From: Micromonospora zamorensis
GTDB taxonomy: Bacteria > Actinomycetota > Actinomycetes > Mycobacteriales > Micromonosporaceae
Direction: 5' to 3'
NCBI RefSeq assembly: GCF_900090275.1
Contig: NZ_LT607755.1
Location: 2,790,001 to 2,854,000, forward strand
DNA: 64,000 nt
The translations under genes and the position numbers were made by a program. Each line of letters begins with the position of its first letter. The first letter of the stretch is position 1. The notes beneath the pieces are model-generated. The model did no database searches. It saw only the letters and a program-made list of their open reading frames with translations, and had not been told where the DNA came from. Positions 7,244 through 15,908 of the stretch are shown in pieces.

Positions 7244-8809
7244 ATGACGAACCCCTCGACGTTGTACCGCGGCGGCGTGCTGCACTGCCCCGCCGACCCG
7301 AGCGCCACCGCGCTGCTGGTGTCCGGTGGGCGGATTGCCTGGTTGGGGACCGACGGTGACGCGCCGCCGGCCGACCGGGTGGTGGACCTGGATGGGGCGT
7401 TGGTGACGCCGGCGTTCGTCGACGCGCACGTGCACGCCACCGACACGGGGTTGGCGTTGTCGGGGCTGGAGTTGTCCGGGGTGCGCTCGGCGGCGCAGTT
7501 GCTCGACGCGGTGGCCGGGTTCGCGGCGGGCCTGCCGGCGGACGCGGTGCTGCTGGGCCACGGCTGGGACGAGTCGGGTTGGTCGGATGCGACGTTGCCG
7601 GACGCGGCGGCGTTGGATCGGGCGGCCGGGGGTCGGCGGGTGTACCTGTCGCAGGCGTCGATCCACTCGGCGTTGGTGTCGTCGGCGTTGCTGGCGGCGT
7701 GCCCCGAAGCGGCCGACGCGGCGGGGTACGACGCGTCGGGGTGGTTGCGGCGCGACGCGCACCACGTGGTGCGGGCGGCGGCGCAGGCGTCGGTGAGCCG
7801 GGCGCAGCGGGTCGCCGCACAACGGGCCGCCCTCGCGCACGCGGCGTCGTTGGGGATCGCGGCGGTGCACGAGTGCGGCGGTCCGGACATCTCCGACGAG
7901 GAGGACTTCACCGGGCTGCTGGGCATCTCCGGTGCGGGGTTGCCGGAGGTGTACGGGTACTGGGGTGAGCTGGGTGGCGCCGCCCGTGCCCGGGAGTTGG
8001 GTGCGGTGGGCGCCGGAGGTGACCTGTTCGCCGACGGGGCGTTGGGTTCGCGTACGGCGCACGTGTCGCAGCCGTACGGCGACGGTGACGACTGCGGGCA
8101 CGGGTACCTGACGGCCGAGCAGGTGCGTGATCACTTGCTGGACTGCGCGGCGCACGGCATGCAGGGCGGTTTCCACGCGATCGGTGACGCGGCGATCGGC
8201 ACCGTCCTGGACGGTTTCGCGGCGGCAGCGGAGTCGCTGGGTGTGGAGCGCCTGCGGGCGGCCCGGCACCGCATCGAGCACGCGGAGATCATGAACAAGC
8301 GGTTGATCGCGCGGTTCGTGGAGTACGGGGTCGTGGCGAGCATGCAGCCGGCGTTCGACCGGCTGTGGGGTGGCGCGGGCCGGATGTACGAGGCGCGGCT
8401 GGGGTTGGACCGGTCGTTGGAGTCCAACCCGATGGGTGCGATGCACTCGGTGGGTGTGGCGATGGCGTTCGGGTCGGACTCGCCGGTGACGCCGCTGGAC
8501 CCGTGGGGTTCGGTGCGGGCGGCGGTGTCACACCACAACCCGGCGCAGCGGATGAGTGTGCGGTCGGCGTTCGCCGCGCACACCCGGGGTGGGTGGCGGG
8601 CGGTGCACCTGGACGTCGAGGGGGTCCTCGCGTTGGGTGCGCCGGCGACGTTCACGGTGTGGTCGACGCCCGCGGGGGTGGAGCGGGGCCTGCCGGTGCT
8701 GCTCGCCGAGGACCCGGAGGAGCGGGGTCCGGACGACCCGACGCCGTTGCCGGTGTGCCGGCGGCTGGTGCTGCGCGGTGAGGTCATCTATGAGGAAGGG
8801 TCATCATGA
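7244..8809 (+). CDS. Amidohydrolase, YtcJ/Amidohydro_3 type, embedded in the lysine operon
   Basis: 521 residues. Metal-dependent hydrolase of the amidohydrolase superfamily: first metal motif VDAHVHATD near 60, an IEHAEIM block near 345, and the catalytic Asp in AFGSDSPVTPLDPW near 410. Relatives (YtcJ) are poorly characterised and hydrolyse exocyclic amide or carbamate bonds. It begins 4 bp after kdd and overlaps kamD by ATGA, so it is tightly co-expressed. It is not part of the textbook clostridial pathway. It may remove an acyl group from a lysine derivative or act on a lactam or cyclic side product; no substrate can be read from sequence. Confidence 0.85.
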   Translation: MTNPSTLYRGGVLHCPADPSATALLVSGGRIAWLGTDGDAPPADRVVDLDGALVTPAFVDAHVHATDTGLALSGLELSGVRSAAQLLDAVAGFAAGLPADAVLLGHGWDESGWSDATLPDAAALDRAAGGRRVYLSQASIHSALVSSALLAACPEAADAAGYDASGWLRRDAHHVVRAAAQASVSRAQRVAAQRAALAHAASLGIAAVHECGGPDISDEEDFTGLLGISGAGLPEVYGYWGELGGAARARELGAVGAGGDLFADGALGSRTAHVSQPYGDGDDCGHGYLTAEQVRDHLLDCAAHGMQGGFHAIGDAAIGTVLDGFAAAAESLGVERLRAARHRIEHAEIMNKRLIARFVEYGVVASMQPAFDRLWGGAGRMYEARLGLDRSLESNPMGAMHSVGVAMAFGSDSPVTPLDPWGSVRAAVSHHNPAQRMSVRSAFAAHTRGGWRAVHLDVEGVLALGAPATFTVWSTPAGVERGLPVLLAEDPEERGPDDPTPLPVCRRLVLRGEVIYEEGSS

Positions 8810-10368
8810 CCGGGAAGCTTGATCTTGATCCGGTGCTGGTGGCGCGGGCGCGCGAGTTGGCGCGCCGGGCCGGGCAGCCGGTGGTGGACCTTGCCCGCAG
8901 CCACACCACGGTGTCGGTGGAGCGGGCGGTGCTGCGGCTGGCCGGGGTGAGCGGCGCCGACCCGGACGGCATTCCGTGGGTGAACCGGCTCGTCGACGCC
9001 GTCGTCGCGGACGTCGGGTTGGGTCACGGGGTGGCGGTGCCGGTGTTCGACGCCCTGGCCCGCGAGGGCATCACCGATGTGACGTTGCTGGCGCAGAAGG
9101 CCGCGGCCGGGTCGGTGCGCTTCGCGCTGCCCACCGGGCGGGCCGCGACGACTGCACGGTCGGCGGCGCGCAGGTCCGTCGGGGCGGGTATCCGGCGCAT
9201 CGACCGGCGGCGCGCCGAGCGGGACCGCCTCATCAAGCGGCACGGGGACCCGAAGCAGCGGCCGTGGATCTACCTGATCGTGGCGACCGGCGACATCTAC
9301 GAGGACATCCCGCAGGCCCAGGCTGCCGCCCGGGCGGGCGCGGACGTGATCGCGGTGATCCGCTCCACCGGGCAGTCGCTGCTGGACTACGTGCCCGAGG
9401 GCGCGACCCGGGAGGGTTTCGCCGGCACGTACGCCACGCAGGAGAACTTCCGGCTGATGCGCGCGGCGTTGGACGAGTCGTCGAAGGAGTTGGGCCGCTA
9501 CGTGCGGTTGACCAACTACGCGTCCGGGTTGTGCATGCCGGAGATGGCGACCCTGGCGGGCCTGGAACGGCTCGACATGATGCTCAACGACTCGATGTAC
9601 GGGATCCTGTTCCGCGACATCAACCCGGTGCGCACGTTCGTCGACCAGCGGTTCTCCCGGCAGGTGCACGCCCGCGCCGGGATCATCATCAACACCGGTG
9701 AGGACAACTACCTGACCACCGCGGACGCCGTGGACGAGGCGCACACGGTGACGGTGTCGCAGCTGCTCAACGAGTTCTTCGCGCACGAGGCGGGGTTGGC
9801 GGACTGGCAGTTGGGGCTGGGGCACGCGTTCGAGATCAACCCGGAGGTTCCGGAGTCGTTCCGCCTGGAGTTGGCGCACGCCCTGCTGGCCCGGGAGTTG
9901 TTCCCCGAGGCGCCGCTGAAGTGGATGCCGCCGACGAAGCACATGACCGGTGACGTGTTCCGGGGCAACCTGCTCGACGGGTTCTTCAACCTGGCGGGCG
10001 CACTGACCGGTCAGGGCATCCTGCTGGTGGGGATGATGACCGAGGCGGTGGTGACGCCGTGGTTGTCCGACCGGGACATCGCGTTGCAGAACGTGCGGTA
10101 CGTGTTGGGCGCGGCCGGTGGGCTGCACGAGGACTTCGTGCCGGCGCCCGGCGGGTTCATCCGCCGCCGCGCCAACCAGGTCCTCGGTGAGGCCCTGGAC
10201 CTGCTGGAGCGCATCGGGGAGCAGACGCTGCTCACGGCCATCGCCGAGGGCACCTTCGGGATCATGAAGCGGCCCGCGGACCGGGGCAAGGGCCTCGCCG
10301 GGGTCGCCGCGCACGAGGCGGACTACTGCAACCCGGCCACCGACATCCTGGAAGGGGACGCGGCATGA
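8806..10368 (+). CDS. kamD: Lysine 5,6-aminomutase alpha subunit
   Basis: 520 residues, close to the ~516 of clostridial KamD. Forms the PLP/adenosylcobalamin-dependent mutase with KamE and moves the terminal amino group of beta-lysine to C5, giving 3,5-diaminohexanoate. TIM-barrel segments characteristic of the family include PWIYLIVATGDIYEDIPQAQ, DVIAVIRSTGQSLLDYVPEG and INTGEDNYLTTADA. It overlaps the amidohydrolase stop by 4 bp and its own end overlaps kamE by 4 bp, consistent with stoichiometric subunit synthesis. Confidence 0.95.
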   Translation: MTGKLDLDPVLVARARELARRAGQPVVDLARSHTTVSVERAVLRLAGVSGADPDGIPWVNRLVDAVVADVGLGHGVAVPVFDALAREGITDVTLLAQKAAAGSVRFALPTGRAATTARSAARRSVGAGIRRIDRRRAERDRLIKRHGDPKQRPWIYLIVATGDIYEDIPQAQAAARAGADVIAVIRSTGQSLLDYVPEGATREGFAGTYATQENFRLMRAALDESSKELGRYVRLTNYASGLCMPEMATLAGLERLDMMLNDSMYGILFRDINPVRTFVDQRFSRQVHARAGIIINTGEDNYLTTADAVDEAHTVTVSQLLNEFFAHEAGLADWQLGLGHAFEINPEVPESFRLELAHALLARELFPEAPLKWMPPTKHMTGDVFRGNLLDGFFNLAGALTGQGILLVGMMTEAVVTPWLSDRDIALQNVRYVLGAAGGLHEDFVPAPGGFIRRRANQVLGEALDLLERIGEQTLLTAIAEGTFGIMKRPADRGKGLAGVAAHEADYCNPATDILEGDAA

Positions 10369-11129
10369 GCGCCGCCGACGCCGCGAAGAAGATCGTGCGG
10401 CCGTACGGGGACACCACCGGCGACGGGATGGTGCAGGTGTCGTTCACGCTGCCGGTGAGCCACGACAAGCGGGCCGAGGGCGCGGCGGTGCAGTTGGCCA
10501 ACCGGATGGGCATCGACCCGGCGATGGTCGTGCACGCCAAACCGATGGGCGACGAGTTCACGTTCTTCGTGGTCTACGGGCGGGTCAACCACCTGGTCGA
10601 CCTCAACGCGGTGCAGGTCGTGGAACGCGACTTCGCGCTGCTGTCGGCGAAGGACGTCAACACGGTGATCAAGCAACGGTTGCGGCGCAAGCTGTCCGTG
10701 GTCGGGGCGTGCATCGGCACCGACGCGCACACCGTGGGCATCGACGCGATCCTCAACGTCAAGGGCATCGCGGGGGAGAAGGGCCTGGAGTACTACCGGG
10801 AGTTGAAGGTCACCAACATGGGCGCGCAGGTCAGCGTGCCGGAGCTGGTGGAGACCGCCCGGGCGGAGAAGGCCGACGCGGTGCTCGTGTCGCAGGTGGT
10901 CACCCAACGCGACGCGCACCTGCACAACACCCGGGAGATGTCCGCCGCGTTCCGGGAGGCGATGCCCGCCGGGCGGCGGCCGCTGCTGATCGTCGGCGGC
11001 CCCCGCTTCGACGAGACGATGACCGACGAGTTGGGCGTGGACCGCATCTTCGGTCGCGGCACCACTCCCGGCGAGGTGGCCAGCTACCTCGTGCACGCCC
11101 TGATCACGCAACGGAAGGCGATGGCATGA
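10365..11129 (+). CDS. kamE: Lysine 5,6-aminomutase beta (cobalamin-binding) subunit
   Basis: 254 residues. The Rossmann-like B12 domain carries the base-off motif DAHTVG (Asp120, His122, Gly125); His122 would ligate cobalt. Lys133 in LNVKG sits 11 residues after that histidine, the same spacing as the PLP-binding lysine (Lys144) of the clostridial enzyme. N-terminal dimerisation region about 20-95. Starts at ATGA overlapping kamD and ends overlapping kal by 4 bp. All key residues are present, so the mutase looks functional. Confidence 0.95.
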   Translation: MSAADAAKKIVRPYGDTTGDGMVQVSFTLPVSHDKRAEGAAVQLANRMGIDPAMVVHAKPMGDEFTFFVVYGRVNHLVDLNAVQVVERDFALLSAKDVNTVIKQRLRRKLSVVGACIGTDAHTVGIDAILNVKGIAGEKGLEYYRELKVTNMGAQVSVPELVETARAEKADAVLVSQVVTQRDAHLHNTREMSAAFREAMPAGRRPLLIVGGPRFDETMTDELGVDRIFGRGTTPGEVASYLVHALITQRKAMA

Positions 11130-11518
11130 CCGACGCAAGGCTCGGGTTGACCGTGACGCACCGGCGGTACGTGCCGTACTCGCACGCCCACTACGCCGGC
11201 AACCTCGTCGACGGGGCGTACGCCCTCGCGTTGTTCGGTGACGTCGCCACGGAGGTGTGCATCCGCACCGACGGCGACGAGGGTCTGTTCGCCGGGTACA
11301 CCGACGTGCGGTTCACCGCTCCCATCCGCGCCGGTGACGTGATCGAGGTGACCGCCCAGGTGTCGCGGGTGGGCACCCGCAGCCGCACCCTGGAGCTGTC
11401 CTGCGCGGTGGTGTGCCGGGGCCGCCCGGAGCGCTCCGAGTCCGCCGCCGAGGTCCTCGACCCGCCGATCGTGGCGGTCACCGCGACCGGCACCGTGGTC
11501 GTTCCCGCCGGCTCGTGA
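11126..11518 (+). CDS. kal: 3-aminobutyryl-CoA ammonia-lyase, hotdog fold
   Basis: 130 residues. Predicted to eliminate ammonia from 3-aminobutyryl-CoA to give crotonyl-CoA, the last dedicated step of lysine breakdown. The sequence has hotdog-fold features: a HAHYAGNLVDGAYALALFGDVA helix region near 17-38 and a GYTDVRFTAPIRAGDVIEV strand near 55-75. The ATG at 11126 overlaps the kamE stop (ATGA), which rules out the long in-frame upstream extension. Assignment depends partly on cluster context, since hotdog thioesterases look alike. Confidence 0.8.
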   Translation: MTDARLGLTVTHRRYVPYSHAHYAGNLVDGAYALALFGDVATEVCIRTDGDEGLFAGYTDVRFTAPIRAGDVIEVTAQVSRVGTRSRTLELSCAVVCRGRPERSESAAEVLDPPIVAVTATGTVVVPAGS

Positions 11519-12852
11519 CCCTGGCGGTCTGCGCGGACGTCGGGTCCACGTACACCAAGGTGGCGGTGGTGGACCTGGCCGCCGGTGTGCTGGTGGGAGC
11601 GGCGGCGGCGCCGACCACCGTGGGCACCGACGTGTTGCACGGCCTGGACGCCGCGGTCGCGGCGGCCACCGACGGGCTCGGGGTGCGCGACGTGCCGTGG
11701 TACGTCTGCTCGTCGGCCGGTGGTGGGTTGCGGCTGGCCGTGATCGGCTACGAGCCGCTGGTCACCGCGCAGGCGGGCCGGCGGGTCGGGTTGTCCGCCG
11801 GTGCGCACGTGGTGCACGTGGCCGCCGGTCGGTTGGGCGCGGCGGACCTGGCGGCGTTGCGGGCGGCCCGACCGGACGTGGTGCTGCTGGTCGGTGGCAC
11901 CGACGGCGGTGACGCCGAGACGATCACCCACAACGCGACCCGCCTGGCCCGTGCCCGGTGGCGGGTGCCGGTGGTGTACGCGGGCAACGCCGACGTCCGC
12001 GCGGAGCTGACCGGGCTGCTGGAGGCCGCCGGGGTGCCGGTGACGGGCGCGGAGAACGTCCTGCCGCGCATCGGGGTGCTCGCCCCGGCGTCGGCGCGGG
12101 CGGCGATCCGCGCGGTGTTCCTGCGCCACGTCATCGGGGGGAAACGACTGTCGAGGGGCACCCGGTTCGCGCGGCTGGTACGCGCGGCCACCCCCGACGC
12201 GGTCCTCACCGGTGTGGAGGTGCTCGCCGACACCATCGGCGGTGACCTCGCCGTCGTCGACGTGGGCGGGGCCACCACCGACGTGTACTCGGTGCTCACC
12301 CCCGACGAGCGGGCCACCGGCCCGGCGCGGGAGGTCGCCGGCAGCCTCTGGCGGGCCCGCACGGTGGAGGGTGACCTGGGCATGCGGTGGAGCGCCCCCG
12401 GGGTGCTGCGCGCCGCCGTCGAGGAGCGGCTGCTCACCCCGGACGAGTCCGAGGAGCTGACGGACGCGGCGGCCCGCCGGGCGGCCGACCCGGCGTTCCT
12501 CGCCGTCGACGACGTCGAGCGGGCCGTGGACCGGCGGATCGCCACCCTCGCGGCGACGGTGGCGTTGCGGCGGCACGCGCGGGGCGCCGCCACCGGCGAG
12601 CGGGCCGGGCGGGACCTGCGCGACGTGCGGTTGATGGTGGGTTCCGGTGGGGTGCTGCGGCACGCGCCGGCGCAGGCGTCCGCGCAGGTGCTGGCGGCCG
12701 TCCTGGCCGACCACGCTGGCGGGTGGGCGTTGCCGCGGGCCGCCTCCGCCGTGGTCGACGCCGACTACGTGCTGGCCGCCGGAGGGCTGCTCGCCGAGGA
12801 ACACCGGGCCGCGGCGGGGGCGCTGCTGCGTCACCATCTGCGGACGCATTGA
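11515..12852 (+). CDS. MutL/GlmL-family ASKHA protein, probable aminomutase reactivating factor
   Basis: 445 residues from GTG 11515 (4-bp GTGA overlap with kal). Actin/Hsp70-like ATPase fold: phosphate-1 motif ADVGSTYTKVAVVD at the N-terminus and phosphate-2 motif VVDVGGATTDVYSV near 250; VVLLVGGTDGG near 122 and VGSGGVLRH near 378 are conserved in GlmL/MutL. Family members accompany adenosylcobalamin mutases such as glutamate and ornithine/lysine aminomutase and are thought to exchange damaged cofactor using ATP. As last gene of the kdd-kamDE operon it fits that role. Confidence 0.88.
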   Translation: MTLAVCADVGSTYTKVAVVDLAAGVLVGAAAAPTTVGTDVLHGLDAAVAAATDGLGVRDVPWYVCSSAGGGLRLAVIGYEPLVTAQAGRRVGLSAGAHVVHVAAGRLGAADLAALRAARPDVVLLVGGTDGGDAETITHNATRLARARWRVPVVYAGNADVRAELTGLLEAAGVPVTGAENVLPRIGVLAPASARAAIRAVFLRHVIGGKRLSRGTRFARLVRAATPDAVLTGVEVLADTIGGDLAVVDVGGATTDVYSVLTPDERATGPAREVAGSLWRARTVEGDLGMRWSAPGVLRAAVEERLLTPDESEELTDAAARRAADPAFLAVDDVERAVDRRIATLAATVALRRHARGAATGERAGRDLRDVRLMVGSGGVLRHAPAQASAQVLAAVLADHAGGWALPRAASAVVDADYVLAAGGLLAEEHRAAAGALLRHHLRTH

Positions 12853-12904
12853 GACTCGCCGACCCGACACGCCGTGGCGCAACACACGACAGGCCGGGGG
12901 TGGG

Positions 12905-12935
12905 TTGACAAGCGACGGGGGTTGGCACGTACCGT
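12905..12935 (+). promoter_or_regulatory. Putative housekeeping promoter of a candidate ncRNA
   Basis: A consensus -35 box TTGACA at 12905-12910 is followed by TACCGT at 12930-12935 as the best -10 (19-bp spacer, slightly long; CGTACC at 17 bp is the alternative). It lies 52 bp after the mutL-like stop and points into a 300-bp stretch with no credible ORF. Confidence 0.55.
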
Positions 12936-12941
12936 CTTTGA

Positions 12942-13240
12942 GTCCTACCACGGGAAGCGGCTGTTGTTCGCTTCGTCCCTTCGTCCGCTGGCCGAGCGAC
13001 ATTTTTGAGCGTCATCGTCGCGGCGGCCAGGTCCAGCGGGCGGGGGTCGGCGGGGCGGCGCGAACCGGCCGCGGTTACCGGTGTACGGGCAGGGTGAGGT
13101 GCACGGCCAGTAGACAACGGCCCGGCGGGGGCAGCCAGTCCGCGTCCGGTCGGTCCGAAGGTCGTCGTACCCCATCCTCGCCACACCGGCCGGGAAGGGC
13201 CTGGGAGCATCGGGGCGCGGCGTGAGCCGCGCCCCGATTT
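12942..13240 (+). ncRNA. Candidate structured non-coding RNA of ~300 nt
   Basis: The region between the lysine operon and lnt has no ORF with actinobacterial codon usage on the plus strand; the minus-strand ORFs here are mirror frames. It is bracketed by a TTGACA promoter and a perfect Rho-independent-type hairpin, so it should make its own transcript. Internal pairing is strong: CTGGCC (12988-12993) with GGCCAG (13025-13030) encloses GCGAC (12996-13000) with GTCGC (13017-13021). It does not show RNase P, tmRNA or SRP signatures I recognise. A 6S/Ms1-like RNA is one possibility by size and promoter strength. Ends are approximate. Confidence 0.5.
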
Positions 13241-13241
13241 C
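13209..13241 (+). terminator. Perfect hairpin terminator of the candidate ncRNA
   Basis: 13-bp perfect stem (13209-13221 with 13226-13238), GTGA tetraloop, then a short T-run. It is 91 bp upstream of lnt and far (356 bp) from the previous gene, so it probably ends an independent transcript. Confidence 0.75.
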
Positions 13242-13331
13242 ATGTCCGTCGGGTGGTTCGTGCCCGGCGGCCCGATGCGGCTGCTCCGGCCGCCGGCCAG
13301 GTAGCCTTCGCCCCGTGATCGAGGTGAAGCG

Positions 13332-14996
13332 GTGACGATTCTGGACCGGGACGAAACCCACAGCCCGGCGGCGCCGAGTCAGCCGGTCGTGACCGGTCGG
13401 CCGCTGCCGCTGCGGTTCGCCGTGCCCCTGGCCGTGGCCGCCGGCCTGGCCCTGCTGGTGGCGTTCCCCCCGTACGGGGTGTGGCCGCTGGCCCCGGTCG
13501 GGGTGGCGTTGCTGGCCGCCGCCGCGCACCGGCGGCGGTTGCGCGCCGGCGCCGGCCTGGGCTTCCTCACCGGGGTGGCGCTGTTCGCCCCACTGCTGGC
13601 CTGGACGAACCTGCACACCGGCTACCTGCCGTGGGTGCTGCTGTCGCTGCTGCAGGCCGGCTACCTGGCGCTGCTGGGCGCGGCCACCGCCTGGGTGTCG
13701 CCGCTGGCCGACCGCGTCCGCTGGACGTGGCCGGTGCTGACCGGGCTGCTGTGGGTGGGGCAGGAGGCGCTGCGGGACCGCACCCCGTTTGGCGGGTTCC
13801 CGTGGGGGCGGTTGGCGTTCAGCCAGGACACCTCACCGCTGCTGCGCCTGGCCGCGTTGGGCGGCGCGCCGCTGGTGACCTTCGCGGTGGCGCTCGTCGG
13901 CGGGTTGCTGGTCACCGCCGCCTGGCGTGGCTGGGCCGCCGCCCGCCCATCGCCCGCTGAGGGCTCCCAGGACGCTGACGGCGCGCAGGGGGTCACCTCG
14001 GCACGTCGGTGGGCGCCCGTGGCCGTACCGGCCGCCGTGGCGGTCGCGCTGACCGCCGGGGGCCTGCTCGTGCCGGTCGCCACCGCCGGGTCGGGCGCCA
14101 CCACCACCGTGGCCATCGTGCAGGGCAACGTGCCGCGCCTGGGCCTGGACTTCAACGCCCAACGGCAGGCGGTGCTCAACAACCACGTCGACGCCACCAT
14201 CGAGCTGGCCGGTCGGGTCGCCGCCGGGCAGGAACGGCAACCCGACCTGGTGGTGTGGCCGGAGAACTCCAGCGACATCGACCCGCTGCGCAACCCCACC
14301 GCCGGTGCCCGGATCTCCCAGGCCGCCGACACCATCGGCGCGCCGATCCTCGTCGGGGCGGTGCTGCTGGGCCCCGGTGTCGGGCAGGTCCGCAACGCGG
14401 GCATCCTGTGGCGCCCCGGCACCGGCGCGGACCTGGACCAGCTGTACACCAAGCGGCACCCCGTGCCGTTCGCCGAGTACGTGCCGCTGCGCGACGTGGC
14501 CCGGATGGTCAGCAAGCAGGTCGACCTGATCCGCAGCGACTTCGTGCCCGGAAGCACCCCGGGCGTGGTACGCGCCGGCCCGGCCGTGCTCGGTGACGTG
14601 ATCTGCTTCGAGGTCGCCTACGACGAGGTGGTCCGCGACACCGTCACCGGTGGCGCGCAGCTGCTGGTGGTGCAGACCAACAACGCCACCTTCGACGTGG
14701 CGGAGGCCCGCCAGCAGATGGCCATGGTGCGGCTGAGGGCGGTGGAACACGGCCGGCCGGCGTTGATGGCCTCCACGGTCGGCGTGTCCGGGTTCGTCGC
14801 ACCCGACGGGCGGGTAAGCGATGCCACCGGGTTCAACACCCGGGAGGTCGTGGTGCGGCAGGTGCGGCTCGACGACGGTCGTACCCTCGCCACCCGCCTC
14901 GGCTGGTGGCCGGAGGTGGCGCTCGCCGCGTTGGCCGCGGCGGCCCTCATCGGCGCGGCGGTGCTGCGCCGCCGGCAGCGGGTCATGTCCGGATAG
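13332..14996 (+). CDS. lnt: Apolipoprotein N-acyltransferase
   Basis: 554 residues. Adds the third acyl chain to the N-terminal cysteine of lipoproteins at the membrane. Several TM segments lie in the first ~250 residues, then a periplasmic nitrilase (CN-hydrolase) domain from about 258 with the catalytic triad Glu311 (VVWPENSS), Lys374 (YTKRHPVPF) and Cys425 (VICFE), and a last TM near 528-546. Start GTG 13332. The gene is directly upstream of ppm1; in mycobacteria the two activities are neighbours or fused in one polypeptide. Confidence 0.93.
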   Translation: MTILDRDETHSPAAPSQPVVTGRPLPLRFAVPLAVAAGLALLVAFPPYGVWPLAPVGVALLAAAAHRRRLRAGAGLGFLTGVALFAPLLAWTNLHTGYLPWVLLSLLQAGYLALLGAATAWVSPLADRVRWTWPVLTGLLWVGQEALRDRTPFGGFPWGRLAFSQDTSPLLRLAALGGAPLVTFAVALVGGLLVTAAWRGWAAARPSPAEGSQDADGAQGVTSARRWAPVAVPAAVAVALTAGGLLVPVATAGSGATTTVAIVQGNVPRLGLDFNAQRQAVLNNHVDATIELAGRVAAGQERQPDLVVWPENSSDIDPLRNPTAGARISQAADTIGAPILVGAVLLGPGVGQVRNAGILWRPGTGADLDQLYTKRHPVPFAEYVPLRDVARMVSKQVDLIRSDFVPGSTPGVVRAGPAVLGDVICFEVAYDEVVRDTVTGGAQLLVVQTNNATFDVAEARQQMAMVRLRAVEHGRPALMASTVGVSGFVAPDGRVSDATGFNTREVVVRQVRLDDGRTLATRLGWWPEVALAALAAAALIGAAVLRRRQRVMSG

Positions 14997-15030
14997 CAAC
15001 AGCCGGTACGCCGGCGGGAGCGGAGGAACC

Positions 15031-15840
15031 GTGATCCAGGCGACCGATACGATCCGACGCCCGGACGAGGTGCCCGGTGTGGGCCGGGTGCTGGTGGTGA
15101 TCCCCACCTACAACGAGGCCGACAACATCGCCGCGATCGTGGGCCGGGTCCGACGCGCCGCCCCGGCGGTGCAGATCCTCATCGCCGACGACAACAGCCC
15201 CGACGGCACCGGCGCGATCGCCGACGCCCTCGCCGACGGCGACGCGCACGTGCAGGTGCTGCACCGCCACGGCAAGCAGGGCCTCGGCGCGGCGTACCTG
15301 GCCGGGTTCGGTTGGGCGCGGGAGCGCGGCTACCAGGCGGTCGTGGAGATGGACGCCGACGGCTCGCACGCCCCGGAGGACCTGCCGGCGCTGCTGGACG
15401 CCGCCCGCGACGCCGACGTGGTGATCGGGTCGCGGTGGACCAGCGGCGCGCGGGTGCTCAACTGGCCGCTGCGGCGGCTGCTGCTGTCGCGCTGCGGCAA
15501 CCTGTACGCGCGCCTCGCGCTGGGCATGCCCGTCTCGGACGCCACCGGCGGCTACCGGGTGTACCGGATCAGCGCGTTGGACGCCATCGACCTGGAGTCG
15601 GTGACCTCCCAGGGCTACTCGTTCCAGGTGGAGCTGTCCCGGCTGGCGCACCAGGCCGGGGTGCGGATCGTGGAGGTCCCGATCACCTTCGCCGAACGGG
15701 AACACGGCGACAGCAAGATGAGCCCGAAGATCGTGGCCGAGGCGCTGTGGCGGATCACCGCCTGGGGCGTGCGGGACCGCCGCCAGGCGGTACGCCGAGG
15801 TCTGCACGGCACCGCCACCGGTCAGGCCCGGTGGCCGTGA
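15031..15840 (+). CDS. ppm1: Polyprenol monophosphomannose synthase (GT2)
   Basis: 269 residues from GTG 15031, supported by GGAGGAA at 15022-15028. Transfers mannose from GDP-mannose to polyprenol phosphate, giving the mannosyl donor for lipoglycans and protein O-mannosylation. GT2 motifs: VVIPTYNEADN (22-32), ADDNSPDGTG near 54, and the metal-binding MDADGSH near 106. No C-terminal TM domain, as in the catalytic half of mycobacterial Ppm1. It lies 34 bp after lnt, probably in one operon. The GT39 protein at 51-52.6 kb could use its product. Confidence 0.92.
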   Translation: MIQATDTIRRPDEVPGVGRVLVVIPTYNEADNIAAIVGRVRRAAPAVQILIADDNSPDGTGAIADALADGDAHVQVLHRHGKQGLGAAYLAGFGWARERGYQAVVEMDADGSHAPEDLPALLDAARDADVVIGSRWTSGARVLNWPLRRLLLSRCGNLYARLALGMPVSDATGGYRVYRISALDAIDLESVTSQGYSFQVELSRLAHQAGVRIVEVPITFAEREHGDSKMSPKIVAEALWRITAWGVRDRRQAVRRGLHGTATGQARWP

Positions 15841-15908
15841 GCGCGGCCGTGTCATGCTGGATGAGCGGGACACGTCCGTGGTGCCCGCGGGAATGGCGAT
15901 GAGGTGAG

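Noticed and set aside
7244..8809. Idea that the amidohydrolase belongs to an unrelated operon
   Set aside because: It lies 4 bp after kdd and overlaps kamD by 4 bp, so it must be transcribed with them.
8788..10314. 508-codon minus-strand ORF opposite kamD
   Set aside because: Antisense shadow of kamD with no recognisable domain.
12434..13616. Minus-strand ORFs across the mutL-like end, the intergenic region and lnt start
   Set aside because: They are low-complexity Pro/Arg frames that run through two real genes, so they do not argue against the ncRNA candidate.
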